Below, piece after piece: positions 51,144 to 64,000 of a stretch of 64,000 nucleotides of DNA. Below the pieces are notes generated by a model. That model had not been told where the DNA came from and searched no databases. It worked only from the letters and a program-made list of their open reading frames with translations. Position 1 is the first letter of the stretch, and the number at the start of each line of letters is the position of its first letter. This DNA is from Adineta steineri (Eukaryota; Rotifera; Eurotatoria; Adinetida; Adinetidae). Made by a program: the position numbers and the translations under genes. The DNA lies in assembly GCA_905250115.1 (NCBI GenBank), contig CAJNOI010000060.1:310001-374000 (forward strand), given 5' to 3'.

Positions 51144-53082
51144 TATTGAAAAATGATTTAAAGCAAACTGAACATATAGAGAAAAAATAACAATACAACA
51201 TATGTGTATAGCAATTAAAAATACTAATTGACTATAAATACTTACAAATAAAGGGACAGTAGCAATTGCAACACTCTAATATAATATCTAAAGAGAAGAA
51301 ATACAAAGTGAGACATGGGAATATATTATTAGAACGAGTAAGAGATGACTCATTAATAGGCACGAAATCCTTTCGTTCGTTTCCTATTGCCTTGCGAAAC
51401 GAAACAAACAACGGAAAAAAAAGAGGGAGAGAGAAGAGAAAGTGGCCATTGTCTGCTGTATCAAGGACACCAATACAATGAATAGAAAATTTCAATATAA
51501 TTGATAAGAAAATTATTCTTGTGTTTATTTGAATATTGACGAGAACAAGAATAAAATATAATCATTCTGATATTCAATATAGATGTCTCTAGTTTCTTAA
51601 TAAGACTATTAAAAATTATAGAATTGAAAACATCCAGATGAAATCAAAGATAAGAAGAATCGATTAGATTTCTTTGTATATTATGTTTAGCATACATATA
51701 AAATCCTTGGATCTTATAGATTATAATTCTTCATTGTTTAAACATTTCAAAATCGACCAGAATAAAGGATGAGGATGTGCATATCAGTGATAAACAAGAT
51801 ACTTGAACTAAAGTACTCTCATCTATCTACACTTACATTCACATCCTTATTTTTAATCTTGCCCACTCCACATTCTCATTCTCAATAATTTTTACAATAA
51901 AATTGATACGAGGAATAACTAAAATATATAAGATACGTTGATTAATATTGTATAAGGATAGATGAAGAATATCATATTTAAGTTGGTCAGCTATACTGTG
52001 TTTTAATTAATTTTATTGTAATATGTGAAGATTCTGATGAATTTTTAGCTAAAACGAAAACTAGAATAAAATATTTTTAATTTTTAATCAACAACTAAGT
52101 CTATTCTCTTAATAATTCAATGTTCGTTAAAATTTCATTACTATTTGATTTAAAAATCAATTCAAAGAATATTTTACAAATTAACCATTTCTTAGTGATG
52201 AGTAGAAATTCAGTCTATGACACATAAAAGAACAATCGCGATCGTATGAAACTATTGTTATGGGCGATGAACGATATATAATACTGCATCGTGTCGTGTG
52301 TGACCGTAGTTAATGAGGCATGTAAAAGAAATACTTTGATATTATCAAACAACGATTTAAATAGATGGTTGTTTTATTGATACAAAAAAATCTACATACA
52401 CAATTAATGTTCTCTCGACTTTACATATTGACATATTAATCCGTTAGTTATAATATCAATTCGATTAAATAAAACAGAAATTTATTATATAATTATAAAT
52501 TTATTATAGATAGAAGAAGATCAAAGTAAAAATGACTTCGCTCTATATATTGTTATAGACAAATTTGTATGTTATTTGTATATTTATAACAACTATATAA
52601 GTATTTTGGTGATGGATTTCATTCACGGTTCCGAGATAATTCTATCAGATTTATTGAAATAAAATTTTCAGGAATAACATACTATTCGTAGTTATGAAAA
52701 CACATTGAAGTTTCAAATTTACGATACTATCGAGTCTATAATTAATAACAAATCAATTAATAATTTGTACTGTTGTAAAATACATTCATTCGTTTCAATA
52801 ATTGAAACAAACCCATCATATATCTTGGGTATATATTCTAGTTTAGATCGAATCATAGAGGTCACTATCATCTATACTATGTACTATATGTAGAGGATTA
52901 ACGATGCTAAGTAACAGTTCGGTTGACATTCGTGATGGTAGTAAAAATTGTACAACGATTTCATTTAATATAATCTTAACCGCAGATTAAAAAAACTAAC
53001 TATCATTCTATTTCTAGATAACAAAAGCATCTTCTTGAATATAGAATAACTACAGCACATAACATTTTGTAAATGTTAAAAA
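51144..53082. other. Divergent intergenic region between NUP153 and C2CD3
   Basis: 1.9 kb, AT-rich. Short open frames (51232-51495, 52705-52893) have no protein-like features. Both promoters should be here; no specific element is recognised. Confidence 0.5.
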
Positions 53083-56000
53083 ATGTCTACTGCGACAACT
53101 GCAAAACGCTCAACCACACCGACAAGTATGTATCAATAGGATAATTGTCAAAAATATAGACTAATAAACATGTAATATAATTCAAAATTTTCTCTTTTTA
53201 AAAAATAGTCTTCCTATACTGTCTTTTACAAGATTATATAGTTTATTTTGTTTTCTTGATATAGATAAAGGAGTACGATCTCAATCTCAACAAAAAGAAC
53301 ATATTCAAGAGGATGTTTCTATTCGAACAAATTTACCACCCTATGTCGAAGGTTCTGTACATGCAATCTTTATTTGTCATATACCTAAATTACGTTGGCT
53401 TACGAAATATCAATCACTTTATCGATCTATTAACATTAAAATGACATGGTGGGGTGAAGATGATGTATCAGCAATATTTAAGTAAATAAAAGTTTTTCTG
53501 AAGATAATAATTCTTTATTTCTTTCTTCTTCTTACTAGACCACAAATATCTGGTACTAAATCTGATCATCGACAACAACCAAATATAACAGTAAAATATT
53601 ATATTCGAAGTGATCTGAAACAATTTTCGAAATATTTAACTGGTTTGTAGAACAATAACTCATATCTTCTTTTAAAATAGATGATTATTTTTTATTAAAC
53701 AGACGCTGCTGAACTATTACTTAAAGTTTGTGATGCAGATAATAATCGTATAATTGGCACTGTTAAAGTACAAAATCTATCGATACTTTCAATAAATAAC
53801 CCAATCAAAGGTTATCAACCTATATTCTCGAATAAGGGAGATAAACTAGGTGAATTATTTGTTTCATTACGTCTTTTTCTTCCTGGGCGTAAGTTAAGAA
53901 ACAAAACAAAATTCTCGATTTTTTAAAAATCAATTTTTTTACTAGCACATGATAGCAATGAAAATCTAGCAGCAATGAGTTATATATCCGAAACAAGTAA
54001 TCCACCATCACGACGTAATTCAATCGGAGCAAATGATTGTAACCAAGTATAATTATTCGTATATATCATAACCTATAAAAACTACTCTATATTTATAGAA
54101 TGATAAACTTGCAAATGGTTTACGAACCTATACAATTGGTCATAATCAAAATACAGAGAATTCAAATTTACCACAAAAAAATACTTCAACAACTCCATCT
54201 CAAATACATCGAAGTAATGCAAAGAGTGCAGCACCAGGTAGAAAAATTCGTTTTATATTTCCATATATATATTAATTCTATACTTAGGTATACAAGCATA
54301 TAAAGAACTTCCAACTGGTAAAGTTGTTGAAGAATTAATTGTTCGAGCAAATCGTCTTCGAGAAAATATGATTAAATCATCATTACCAAAAACTACAACT
54401 AATAAAAAAAATCATCATTTATCTGAATCAAAATTACTTAATAATAGTAAAATTTATGGAAATAAATCATTTGAAATGCCTGTTGATGATATCGATGCTT
54501 TCATTGATAATGCAAATATATGTGATATACCTGATTTAAAATCATCATTAAAATCAACTATAAATTTTAACAGTTCAATTATAACTGATCTTGATGGATT
54601 AGAAAATGATCAAAGTCTATTAGATGATCTTCTTTATGGTGGAGGATATGATCATGAGAATAGTATTAAAAAACATAATACAAGTTCGACTAGTATAAAT
54701 GATAAAACTTATACACATAGAAAACTATCAACAAATCATTCACGAAGTCCAAGTATGACACGTGTTAGTGGGCCATCAAATCGATTACGTTCAGTAACAA
54801 GAAGTCGAAGTTTAACACGAAGTAATAATAGTGATACTGAATCACGTGTTTCATTAGATAGACCTAATACAGATATAGATGATAGTGGAAATGGTAAAAT
54901 TTTATTTTCTACAATTATTTCTTTGATTAATTTTTTATCTTGTAGAAACTCAAGATGAGGATGGACTTAGTAATGAACGTATTCAATTATTAAATTATGT
55001 TCGTACAGCTCGTATTCGTATTGATAATCTTCGTTTAAATATGCTTAACGATCAAGAATCACCATCACATGCATCTTTTGGTCGAACTAACAAAAGTAAA
55101 CGAGCTATGTAAGAATAAAAATTTAATCTTAATTTATATTATTATTACTATTTTTTTAAATTTAGGACATATTATATCGAATATCAATTTCCTGTCGTTG
55201 TTAATAATCATAATGGTCATAATAAAGAAGCAACAGAAGTTATGAAAATATCATCAAAACGTTTTGAATCAAATAATGATATAATTTTTTCTCATTTAAC
55301 CACATATCCTTGTACTTTTAATAAAACAATATTTAAAAATTGGTGGCGTTCATTATTAATCTTTAAAATTTATAGTCGTACATCAAATACAACAAATCCC
55401 GAACAAATTGGTTTTGCTGTTTTACCACTTCGAAATATTTTCAAAGCTAATAGTTTACATTTTGAACAAGATTTAAATGTTATTGATCGTACACAAATAA
55501 ATCTTAATAATAATCAAAAAATTCCAAATAAAGTATCGAAAAAATTTTGTATCGGTCAATTACATTTAATGCTTGAACTTGATTCGGATGAAAAAAATTT
55601 TAAAAATGAGCTCGATCGAATACAATTTATTGAACAAATAAAACCAAAACAATCAAAATCTAAACAAATTAATCAATCAAAACAAATACCAAAAAGTTTC
55701 ATATCAACAGATTTCACTGAAGATTTAGTTGTACAGATATATTTATCGATTGTCGAAGCTCGAAATATTTCTTCGAATTCAAATAATAGTAATCCATATT
55801 TTCGTCATCGAGCATTTTGGAACGAAGAACATATTACATCAGCTGTTTGTTGGGGAAGTTCAACACCGAAATTTAATTTTGAACAGGTTAGATTTAATAA
55901 TTCTATTCAAAAATATATTTCTTTTTTTTTTTAAGAAAATTCCATTGCTATTGACAAAGTCTGTTATTGAAAAAATGCATCAAAATTTTGTTATAATTGA

Positions 56001-59000
56001 ATTATGGGATAAGAAAATGTCTGGTCAATCTGATCAGATAATTGGTATCATTAAAATACCATTAGAACAATTTTATATATCATTTAAAGATCAACAAATA
56101 AGTCGAGTTCTTTTACGAGCACAATATCCAGTAATTAGTGTGGATTCTTGGTTACCAATTATTGATCCATTTACAAATAAATCAACGGGAGAAATTCAAG
56201 TTTTATTAGCTATGGGTACATCTGATCAAATTACAGCTGTACAAGTTGCTCATACAACTGGTAATTCATCAACAATTAAAAAATCTCCAAATAATGAACA
56301 ATCACCATCATCATCATCATCATTAATAGAACATCATTTTGAAATCATGATTGAAAGTATAAATGGTTTACGTGCATTTGAATCTATGGTATGGGGTGAA
56401 AGTGATTGTTTTATTCAATATTCATTTCCAACACAACAAGAACAAGAACAACAAATAATAAATACGAATTCAATAAAACCATTTCAACTTCGTACAATAC
56501 GTACTGCTACGACATTATGTACATCAGATCCAACATTTCATGATACCAATAAATTTCAATATGTACTTTCACCTGCAGATGCATTACATAAATATTTTTA
56601 TGCTGGTAAAAAATCTAACTTCAATAATCGAAATTTAATTTATATTTTCTTTTCTGCCATAGCTTGTCAATCTACAACACCAATTGATGCTAGTATTCCA
56701 TTTGAAGTTTGGTCAAGATTTTATTATCCTAATATTCGTGATCAACTTTTAGCAATAGTAAAAAATTCTTGTTTTTTTGTTGTTGTATACAATAAATAAA
56801 TTTATTTATTCAGGGAAGATTATCAGTTGCTAAATTATGTAGTATGACAACAATGTTGCATTCGGATAGTGATGATAAATCAATTCAATCATTTTGTATA
56901 CCATTGGAAATTATAAAAGAAGATCCTAAACATGAACAGCATCATTATTCATCTACGCCAGCATATGGAGGAGATTTATCAATAAATGTTACTTATAAAC
57001 GAAATATTATTAAGGTAAATTTTTTCCGTCTTATATGAAAGTATTATGTTAATCTATTTTTATTTTTCAGCGAAATGAATCTCAAGCTATTCCTAGTCGT
57101 TTATCAGATAATAATTCGCAAGTGTGTTTATCAGTCGGTATTATTCGTGCTTGTGGTTTAAAAGTAATTCTTTTCATTAATTCATCTGCTTTTTCTATTT
57201 TTTTAAATTCAATAGCATGCAGCTTTGTTTCAAGCACAACATGATACTAATTTTAATTATCCATCTCAAGTGGGTGTTAATACTTATGCGAAATTAACAT
57301 TATCATTTCTTTCTGATATGGTAAACTATTTTAATCTTTTGTTTATGAAAAAAAATAAATCTGTTTAGGAATCTCGTTCAACACGAACAATTTCACGTAG
57401 TTTTGTACCGGAATTTAATCATACACTTGATTTTCCTATTCCATTAATTTGGAGTGATCATCGTAATCAATCCATATCTCTTGCTGAAATGCTTGAACAT
57501 GGAGAATTAAAAATTGATATTTATCATAAAATGAATTCAAATGAGAAACAATCATTAGATATACTTTTATGTTATTGTAAAATTTCATTAAAAGAATTAA
57601 TTATTAAACATACAGGTTTGATTTTATATACAAAATAAAATTATTTAATTAATTATTTCCTTTTCTCTATAGGTATTAAAGGTTGGTATCCATTATCAAG
57701 TGCTAATAGTGTTGTTACATCGGAAATATCATCTGATCCAATTGAATCTTGTATGGGTGGTATTGAATTATTTGTTCGTTTTACACAACAAGATGATCGT
57801 CGTCGAATGATTGATTCAGCTAAAACACTTGGTTGGCTCGATAATAAATATTTAGAAGAAGAAAATTCTCTTGATGGTAAAATTTGTCTTTTTATTAAAC
57901 CACAAAATCAATCTAAAATCTTTTTTTAATATAGATCAAAAAGATGTTGGTTGTTTAGTTAAAATATCCATTGATCGTATTCAATTTCCTATTGAATTTA
58001 TAACACAAACAGATATCGATCGAATAAATATTTTTGCACAATATCGTTTTTATGATAAAAGTATATTGAAAAAAAAAATGAAATTTGTTCGACTATTTAT
58101 TTTTATTTTTAGTGCCTATAATAACTAAACGAAAACGAGTTATTATAAATAAAAATAAGCTTATATGTGAACTACAATTTAATAAAGAACATCTATTTTT
58201 ATGCAGTGCACCATTTTTATGGTATTTACGTGAAGAAAAATTAGAAATACAAATTTGGATGAGTGAAAATGATACTTATGATTATTCACAATCATTAGCA
58301 TCGACAACAGATAAATTACTCGGTTCAATTTATGTGGATTTAAATTTATTATATAATAAAAAAAGAAAATCTCATCGATTAAGTACTATTTTACCAATAT
58401 TTAAACAAGGAACAAAAAATTTATATAGAGCTTGTGCACAAATACATGTCTCAATTGATACATCAGCAAATTTTAATGAATTAAGGGTATATTGAAAACA
58501 TTTTCTCATTGATTAGATTATAGTTGAATAAATTCGACTCATTGTTTTGTTATTTTAGAATCCAAATAATGTAGATTCATCCAACGATGCGGAACTTAAT
58601 TCTTACTTAGAAGATCGTTATTTAAATTTGATTAATAACGATCGCGCATTACGTACAATTACGAATAATATTTTCTCTGTTCAAATCAATATTGAACAAG
58701 CAGCACATTTACCTAATATTTATTCTGAACAAAAGTATACCTTTTTCTTTTCTCTATTGAAATTTATACTTAATGTTTATTTAGAACTATTCATATTCCA
58801 CCAAATCCATATGTTACGTATTCAACAATTGATTCCGATCATTTATATCGTACACCAGTTTTAATATCAACAGTTAAACCACAATGGAATTATCAACAAG
58901 CGGTTAAATTATCTCTCGAACATTTATTTAATGAAAAAAAAGTATTTATTCTCAAAGTATGGCATAAAATTGATGCTGATATTGAATCAATTCCTGGTAA

Positions 59001-60716
59001 ATAATAACTTTGAAAAGAAAAACAAACATTTTTTTTGTTTTGTTTGGATAGAAAAATCCGGTGATAAACTTCTTGGTTTTGTTTCGATTGATTTAAGTCC
59101 ATTATTATCTGGTTTACAACAAATATCTGGTTGGTATAATATTACTGATGCGATAGGAAATGTACAAGGACAATTAAAAATAAGTCTTATACCACAAGAA
59201 GATCTTTTAGAATACAAACGTTTGAGGTATAATTCAAAACAATATCAACCAAAACTTGATTCAGATCGTTCACGTTCATTAAATGTACCATCTTTAATTT
59301 TTAATGATCTTTCAGCAAGATCTGTAAGTTTTACTAAATATTTTCTTTTCTCTCTATATATTTTTTAATTATTTAGAATACTGGAAGTCAGATAAGTTTA
59401 AATTCGTCAATAATTGATGATCAAAGTAATAAACAATCATATTTAAGAGATAACCTTCGGTTAATAAAAAGAAATTTTCTTTTCTAATTCAATAAAATAA
59501 ATATTTATTTTTCTAGACGTCAACTTGGTGAACTTGATGTTATGACAGAACGATTGAAATCTCGTTATCATACAACTTCTGAAATATCATCAACATTAAC
59601 AACAAGTCGAACTGATACTAACACATCATCATCATCAACAATAATTCCATATAATTTACCATTAACTATAAATTCTATTCGTTCTAATACACAAACAACA
59701 AATCAAAGAGATCTATTCGAACATTTAAATGATAAACCATTAATAAATGATGATATTACTATAACAGATGCACTTTCATTACATAATGATCAAGTTCGCT
59801 TAGCACAAGAACTTATGACACAAGCAAACTATCTACTTGAAACATCAAAAGATCTTTTTGTACAATCTTCAACATCACCTCAACCTTCTTTATCTGCTAA
59901 TATAGAAAGGAAAATAACTGAAACTCCACCACCACCAGTCCTACCAAATTTTAGTACATCAAATGAATTTCAGATAATAGATCATTTACCAGACAATGAT
60001 ATTATTCCTCAATATATCAAGTAAGTTTCAAAATTGAAATTCTCATTAAAAGTTTGCACTTAGTAGAATAAATATTCATTTTCATTCTCCGTCTTATGTA
60101 TAAAATCTCTGATAAATAATACATATAAATTTCAGAAATAACTATTTTTAATGTGCATTCGCTTAGATCTCATAACAGCCATGATATTATCGTATGAGTT
60201 TTAGTTTGATTAATCTGCTTACTGCATCTTCAAAATATAGAACAAGAAAAAGATAAACTGGCATTAAATACTAATTAAGCTAATTGATAAAAACCGAGGA
60301 AAAGTTGAAAGTTATTTCTTAATAATAGTAATTCATTCGAACAAGAATATCAACATCATTCAATTGTTTGGTCTGATGAAGAAGATAAAGATCAAAATGA
60401 AAAACTTCCATTTAATTATCATCATTCAATAATACCAACAGTTATCTCTCCACCAATACAACAAGATGATATTGATATTGTTCATATTCGTCCATTAAAC
60501 AATCTATCAGCATTCAATTTTGATTGTCAACAAATGAATGCCGAACGACTTCATAGTAAATTTTTGAATTCTATATTTGTCTTCTTCATTCTAATCTTTA
60601 TTTTAGCTTCTTCGAAAACTGCTGGTGCTGCTTATACACATCATAATATATTTTCTCCTCAAGCGACAATTCATGAAAAAGCATCACCTCAATTTATCAA
60701 TCCATCATACTCTTAA
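53083..60716 (+). CDS. C2CD3: C2 domain-containing protein 3, centriole elongation factor
   Basis: C2CD3 sits at the distal centriole and is needed for appendages and ciliogenesis. The first exon (MSTATTAKRSTTPT, 53083 to about 53126) joins to a segment reading NLPPYVEGSVHAIF, TWWGEDDVSAIF, VKYYIRSDLKQFSKYLTDAA and LGELFVSLRLFLPG, which matches the N-terminal C2CD3 domain. Further C2 units follow around 55730-56200, 56330-56990, 57110-57600, 57700-58490 and 58600-59200 (for example SGDKLLGFVSIDLSPLLSG and GWYNITDAIGNVQGQLKISL). Linkers are Ser/Asn-rich (SLTRSNNSDTESRVSLDRPN). About 20 short introns. The coding region ends around FINPSYS at 60716. The last 51-nt intron (about 60557-60607) is stop-free and in frame, so the open frame alone shows a false hydrophobic segment. 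Confidence 0.88.
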
Positions 60717-61092
60717 TCACTAATACAACGATCATATACTTCCGATAGATCTATTAGAAATAACAATAAAACAAATTTCACCAAGATTAATCACATCCGT
60801 AAATTAGATTTTTCTAATTCTCTCTTTTGTTTTATTTATTTTTTGTTTAAAGACAATAAATCCGTTTTTTTCTATCATTCGAAACAATAGATGCCTTTTG
60901 AAATTTCTTTGAAACTAAATTTTTATTTTACACTGATACTCAGTTGTTTTTTTACTAATTCAAGTTCAGATAAATATATATGTTAGAATAATAATTGTAG
61001 GCAGTGTTTTTTTTTCTAAATGTAAAAATTTAGTTTTAAATTGTAATAATGATGTTTTTTTGTTGTTTCTTCAGATATGAATATCATTCAAT
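60717..61092. other. Short spacer between C2CD3 and the CEP290-like gene
   Basis: 376 bp with AATAAA hexamers (near 60763 and 60855) and, at 61059-61074, a polypyrimidine run ending TTTCTTCAG. This is a strong 3' splice site 18 bases before the next ATG. An in-frame TGA lies between it and the ATG, so the acceptor serves a 5' UTR, by cis intron or spliced leader. Confidence 0.55.
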
Positions 61093-61704
61093 ATGGATAT
61101 GCCACCAATACATATGTGTGCTTTTCTAAATCATGAAAACGAACGATTAAAAACGAAAATAATTAATCTCAAACAGCATATAAAGGATCTTGAACGGAAA
61201 ATTTCAGAAAACAATCATGATCATGTTCGTTCATGCTCAATATCAATTCAAACAGATCTTGTTGCACAACCTCGTCCAAATCTATCCACAGTAAAACATT
61301 CTTCCGATGAATCAATTCGTTTACATCGTCTTTTAAAAGCTCAAAATGAATTATTACAAAAATATGAAAATGAAACATCGAATGAGCGACGAGAATTAAA
61401 TTCTATATCTGCAGGACGTACAAACGAATATGAACGTCGTTTAATTCAATGTAAAAAAGGGAAGGAACAAGCAGAACAACGAGCAATTTCAGCAGAAAAA
61501 CGGATGGAAAAATTTTCAGAGCGATATAAACGTATGGAAAAAGAATTAAGTGTACTCGATGAAAATTTTTTTGAAGAAATAGAAGATTTAAAATATGCAT
61601 TACAACAAGCCAATGATCTTAATCGAGAATATGAAAAAACTGTACAAATGTTAAGTACACGACTCGGTATTTCCTATCCGACAACAGCAGATAAAAAGAA
61701 ATAG
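61093..61704 (+). CDS. Stand-alone coiled-coil protein resembling the CEP290 C-terminus
   Basis: A single exon of 203 codons, MDMPPIHMCAFLNHENERLK to TADKKK. Nearly all of it predicts as heptad coiled coil rich in Glu, Lys, Arg and Gln (ERRLIQCKKGKEQAEQRAIS, RMEKFSERYKRMEKELSVLD). The segment NFFEEIEDLKYALQQ, then MLSTRLGIS, repeats the closing block of CEP290 (FFEEIEDLKY...LSxxLGV), as I remember that protein. CEP290 is a 2,400-2,500-residue transition-zone protein, so this is either a short paralogue of its tail or a separated piece. A TGA in frame upstream of the ATG confirms the N-terminus. It lies directly behind C2CD3, another centriole protein, on the same strand. Confidence 0.7.
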   Translation: MDMPPIHMCAFLNHENERLKTKIINLKQHIKDLERKISENNHDHVRSCSISIQTDLVAQPRPNLSTVKHSSDESIRLHRLLKAQNELLQKYENETSNERRELNSISAGRTNEYERRLIQCKKGKEQAEQRAISAEKRMEKFSERYKRMEKELSVLDENFFEEIEDLKYALQQANDLNREYEKTVQMLSTRLGISYPTTADKKK

Positions 61705-62670
61705 TTTATATTTTATTTTTACATTTGTGATTTTATATAATTTGAAATTGTTTTTTTACTGAATTGTATTGATTAAAAGAAAGAAATTTTTAATTTGCAG
61801 AACATTGATATGACGATAAATAGGCATTGAAAAGTTAATTAATAATAGTTTATCATCCACGACCATCTATAATAATCTTACAACCCATGCATATATATAT
61901 CCTTGATGAGACGCTGTTTAATGTGATATATTGAAGTTCTACGTGCTTCATTATATCCACATAAAACTGTCTTTTTTTATGATCTTGATCAAAAACAGAA
62001 AGTAGAAACGAGTACTTCCTGTTATAAAATAAACATTCCCATATGAATAATTATTCTTGTGCGATTATCTTTTTCGGTAAACGACGGAATATAAAAATAA
62101 ATCAATCGTTAATATATGAAGTGGAACAAATGTACCTCAAAAAATTAATTGATATTTAGAATTATTTATTGTACACATTATACGTTCATTTTTTATGATA
62201 ATTATATTTTTGAAATAGGAAGAAGTCTATATAAATATTATAGTTTGAAAAAACATTTTTTCTTTAATTGAAAGCCTATCATTTGTTCCCTAGATTCTTT
62301 CCTACATCATATTCTCATTTGAGGACAGTTAAACAATTATAATGACCCAGTACACACTTTCTTACCTTACATGGCAACTATTGATTTGCTTTTGAATATA
62401 TTATAGAACTTGAATTCATGAAAAAACATATTTTACTCTATCTTATCATTAGTCGTAAAAGAATATTTATTATTTATTACACAGAAAAAAAAGAAATTAG
62501 AACTTTTTGGGTATGTTTTTTTTGTTTGATAAATTACTGTTCTTATTTTCTTAAAATTATATTCAATTGGAAAAAAAAGCTCTTAGTCAACGAAGAAGAA
62601 AAAAAAATATTAGATACAATATTCGATTCGTTATTCTACGCATAAATATACATACGTATAAATTCTATTC
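61705..62670. other. Convergent 3' flanks, no feature seen
   Basis: About 1 kb between the CEP290-like gene (+) and the P2X gene (-). An open frame at 62418-62645 is Lys/Ile/Phe-rich AT-bias noise. Confidence 0.5.
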
Positions 62671-64000
62671 TCATAAAAATGTTTCAATTTTTGGTGTTAT
62701 TCGAGTAGTCTGCGCACGATTAGGTGATGGATTAGGATTGAAATAAATTTTTTCATCATTTAATTGATTTGATTCAGTTCTTTCACTAAGATCTGGTGTA
62801 TCATCATCAACATAAACAATATTTGTTTTATCATATAATTGATTTTTATCATTTTGAAAAAGTTTTAATTGCGATGGTCGTGTTGCGACAGACCGTCGTT
62901 GTTTAATAGATGATAATGATAATGGACTACTAGTTAATGAATTTGTTAAACCTAATTTTTGTTGATGATAATTTCCATAGATTAACATTGGTGTTGATTG
63001 TTGATTTGTACTTTTTGATAATGATGATGCATCATCATATGCATCTTGATGTGTAAGACTATCTCGTCGAAATTTTTCTTTATGAGGACTTTCAATATTT
63101 AATGAGAAATCATTATTACGATTAATAATATGACCAGTTAATATAGCTTGTTCAACATGATTAGCATGATTTTCTTTTGCTTCATCACTCATCATATTTA
63201 ATGGAAGAGTATTTAATGTTTCTAATTGTAATAAATTTAAATCAACATCTTGAAATTTTTGTTGACGATAAACATCGGATTGACGATGTACATATAATGC
63301 AACAATGTCACATATAAATGTTGCTAAACCAAGAATACCAATTAATGAACCAATATTTAATGTTAATGTTATTAGATCAAATTTACCAGCATGACCACTA
63401 ACCTAAAATAAGAAAAAATTATTCAACTGTAAAAATAATTCATAATGATTTTTAGAATGAATTAGTCATGCTACTCATTAAACCGTGTAAGGCAATGTCG
63501 GATGAGATAAAAAAAGCACACAAATAGTTATGTGCGTCCGTGCGTGTAGATGTTAGCAAGGAATTAGTGAAACAATGCATATTATTTAAACTAAACTATT
63601 TACAGAAATAATAAAACGAAGACCAAATGCTTTGGTTAATGTACGATACGATCGATTTTGATATTTCCAATGTGATGCAAATCTAAATAAGTAAATAAAA
63701 ACAAATTTATTATTAAAAAATTTTTCTATTACCTAAAATTAAATCCATGTGAAAATGATTGTTCTTTATATGATGCATCCAAACGCCCGAATGTATATTC
63801 TGGTAAACAAAGATCTAAATGTTTATCTAAATTACAATTCCAATCAATTTTAACACGTATCACACCACCGGATCTTAACATATAATGTTGTTCAGTTCGA
63901 TTACTTTCAACAATATCAAGTAATGTTCCAACACGAAATATAGGACATGTTTTATGAGTTACATTATCATAATTACAACTTTTTAAATAATTAGCATCAA
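62671..64000 (-). CDS. P2X: P2X receptor, C-terminal half (partial at window end)
   Basis: ATP-gated cation channel of the plasma membrane. Three exons are visible: from beyond 64000 to 63733, 63604-63682 and 62671-63402. The order is SCNYDNVTHKTCPIFRVGTL, LRSGGVIRVKIDWNCNLDKH, YTFGRLDASYKEQSFSHGFN-FRFASHW, then YRTLTKAFGLRF, GHAGKFDLITLTLNIGSLIG and a second membrane helix ILGLATFICDIVALYV. The NFR triplet in the ATP-binding loop and the paired cysteines of the ectodomain are present. A long cytosolic tail of about 200 residues, Ser/Asn/Gln-rich, follows and ends ITPKIETFL. The first transmembrane helix and the lysines that bind ATP lie beyond the window edge, so subtype cannot be given. Confidence 0.93.

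Noticed and set aside
60557..60607. Apparent membrane helix near the C2CD3 C-terminus (FFILIFILA)
   Set aside because: The stretch begins GTAAAT and ends TTTTAG and is 51 nt long, so it is an in-frame short intron. Splicing joins LHT to SSKTAG.

Overview
This is a nuclear window from an AT-rich, intron-rich animal genome. The evidence for an animal is the gene content: a P2X receptor, a Cys-loop receptor exon, a SKOR/Fussel corepressor, a Brat-type NHL protein, the centriole and cilium proteins C2CD3 and CFAP96, and a CEP290-like tail. The introns are mostly short, about 50-70 nt. Together with the dense packing and AG-ATG junctions that look like spliced-leader acceptors, this suggests a rotifer, perhaps a bdelloid. 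That assignment is an inference and was not tested. A run of exactly 100 N at 46797-46896 marks an assembly gap.

Layout. 1-7.3 kb, all on the minus strand: the first exon of a Cys-loop receptor, a tiny SET-only protein, an ELOVL6-type elongase and two tandem UBE2D-type E2 enzymes. 8.3-13 kb (+): a complete 2-oxoglutarate dehydrogenase E1 (OGDH) gene. 13.5-20.5 kb (-): a His/Pro-rich orphan and a Brat-like NHL gene, separated by 2.9 kb of microsatellite-rich DNA. 21.4-25.4 kb: an intronless orphan (+) running tail-to-tail into SLC25A38 (-), then DNAJA3 (-). 25.4-29.6 kb: a gene-poor stretch. 29.6-32.3 kb (+): a paired/Tc1-like HTH plus zinc-finger protein. 34.6-40.4 kb (+): RGP1 and UBE3C, only 92 bp apart. 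40.8-43.4 kb: a catalytically dead trypsin homologue with a WxxW domain (+) and a secreted NHL protein (-). 44.7-51.1 kb: SKOR (+), CFAP96 (+, cut by the gap) and NUP153 (-). 53.1-61.7 kb (+): C2CD3 and a stand-alone CEP290-like C-terminus. 62.7-64 kb (-): the C-terminal half of a P2X receptor.

The main signal is inside OGDH. Two neighbouring exons of identical length (103 nt) and identical phase encode alternative versions of the segment that carries the calcium-binding motif in mammals. Including both shifts the frame to an early stop. A perfect 20-bp inverted repeat flanks the second exon, an arrangement expected for RNA-structure-controlled mutually exclusive splicing. A second strong signal is a 62-nt AT-AC intron in one UBE2D copy. 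Using it restores the conserved HWQATIMGP segment and gives exactly 147 residues.

The genes do not form one pathway. Mitochondrial functions (OGDH, SLC25A38, DNAJA3), ubiquitin transfer (two E2s, UBE3C) and centriole/cilium functions (CFAP96, C2CD3, CEP290-like tail) recur. The closely spaced same-strand pairs RGP1-UBE3C and C2CD3-CEP290-like could be operon-like. No tRNA, rRNA, CRISPR or intact mobile element was seen.
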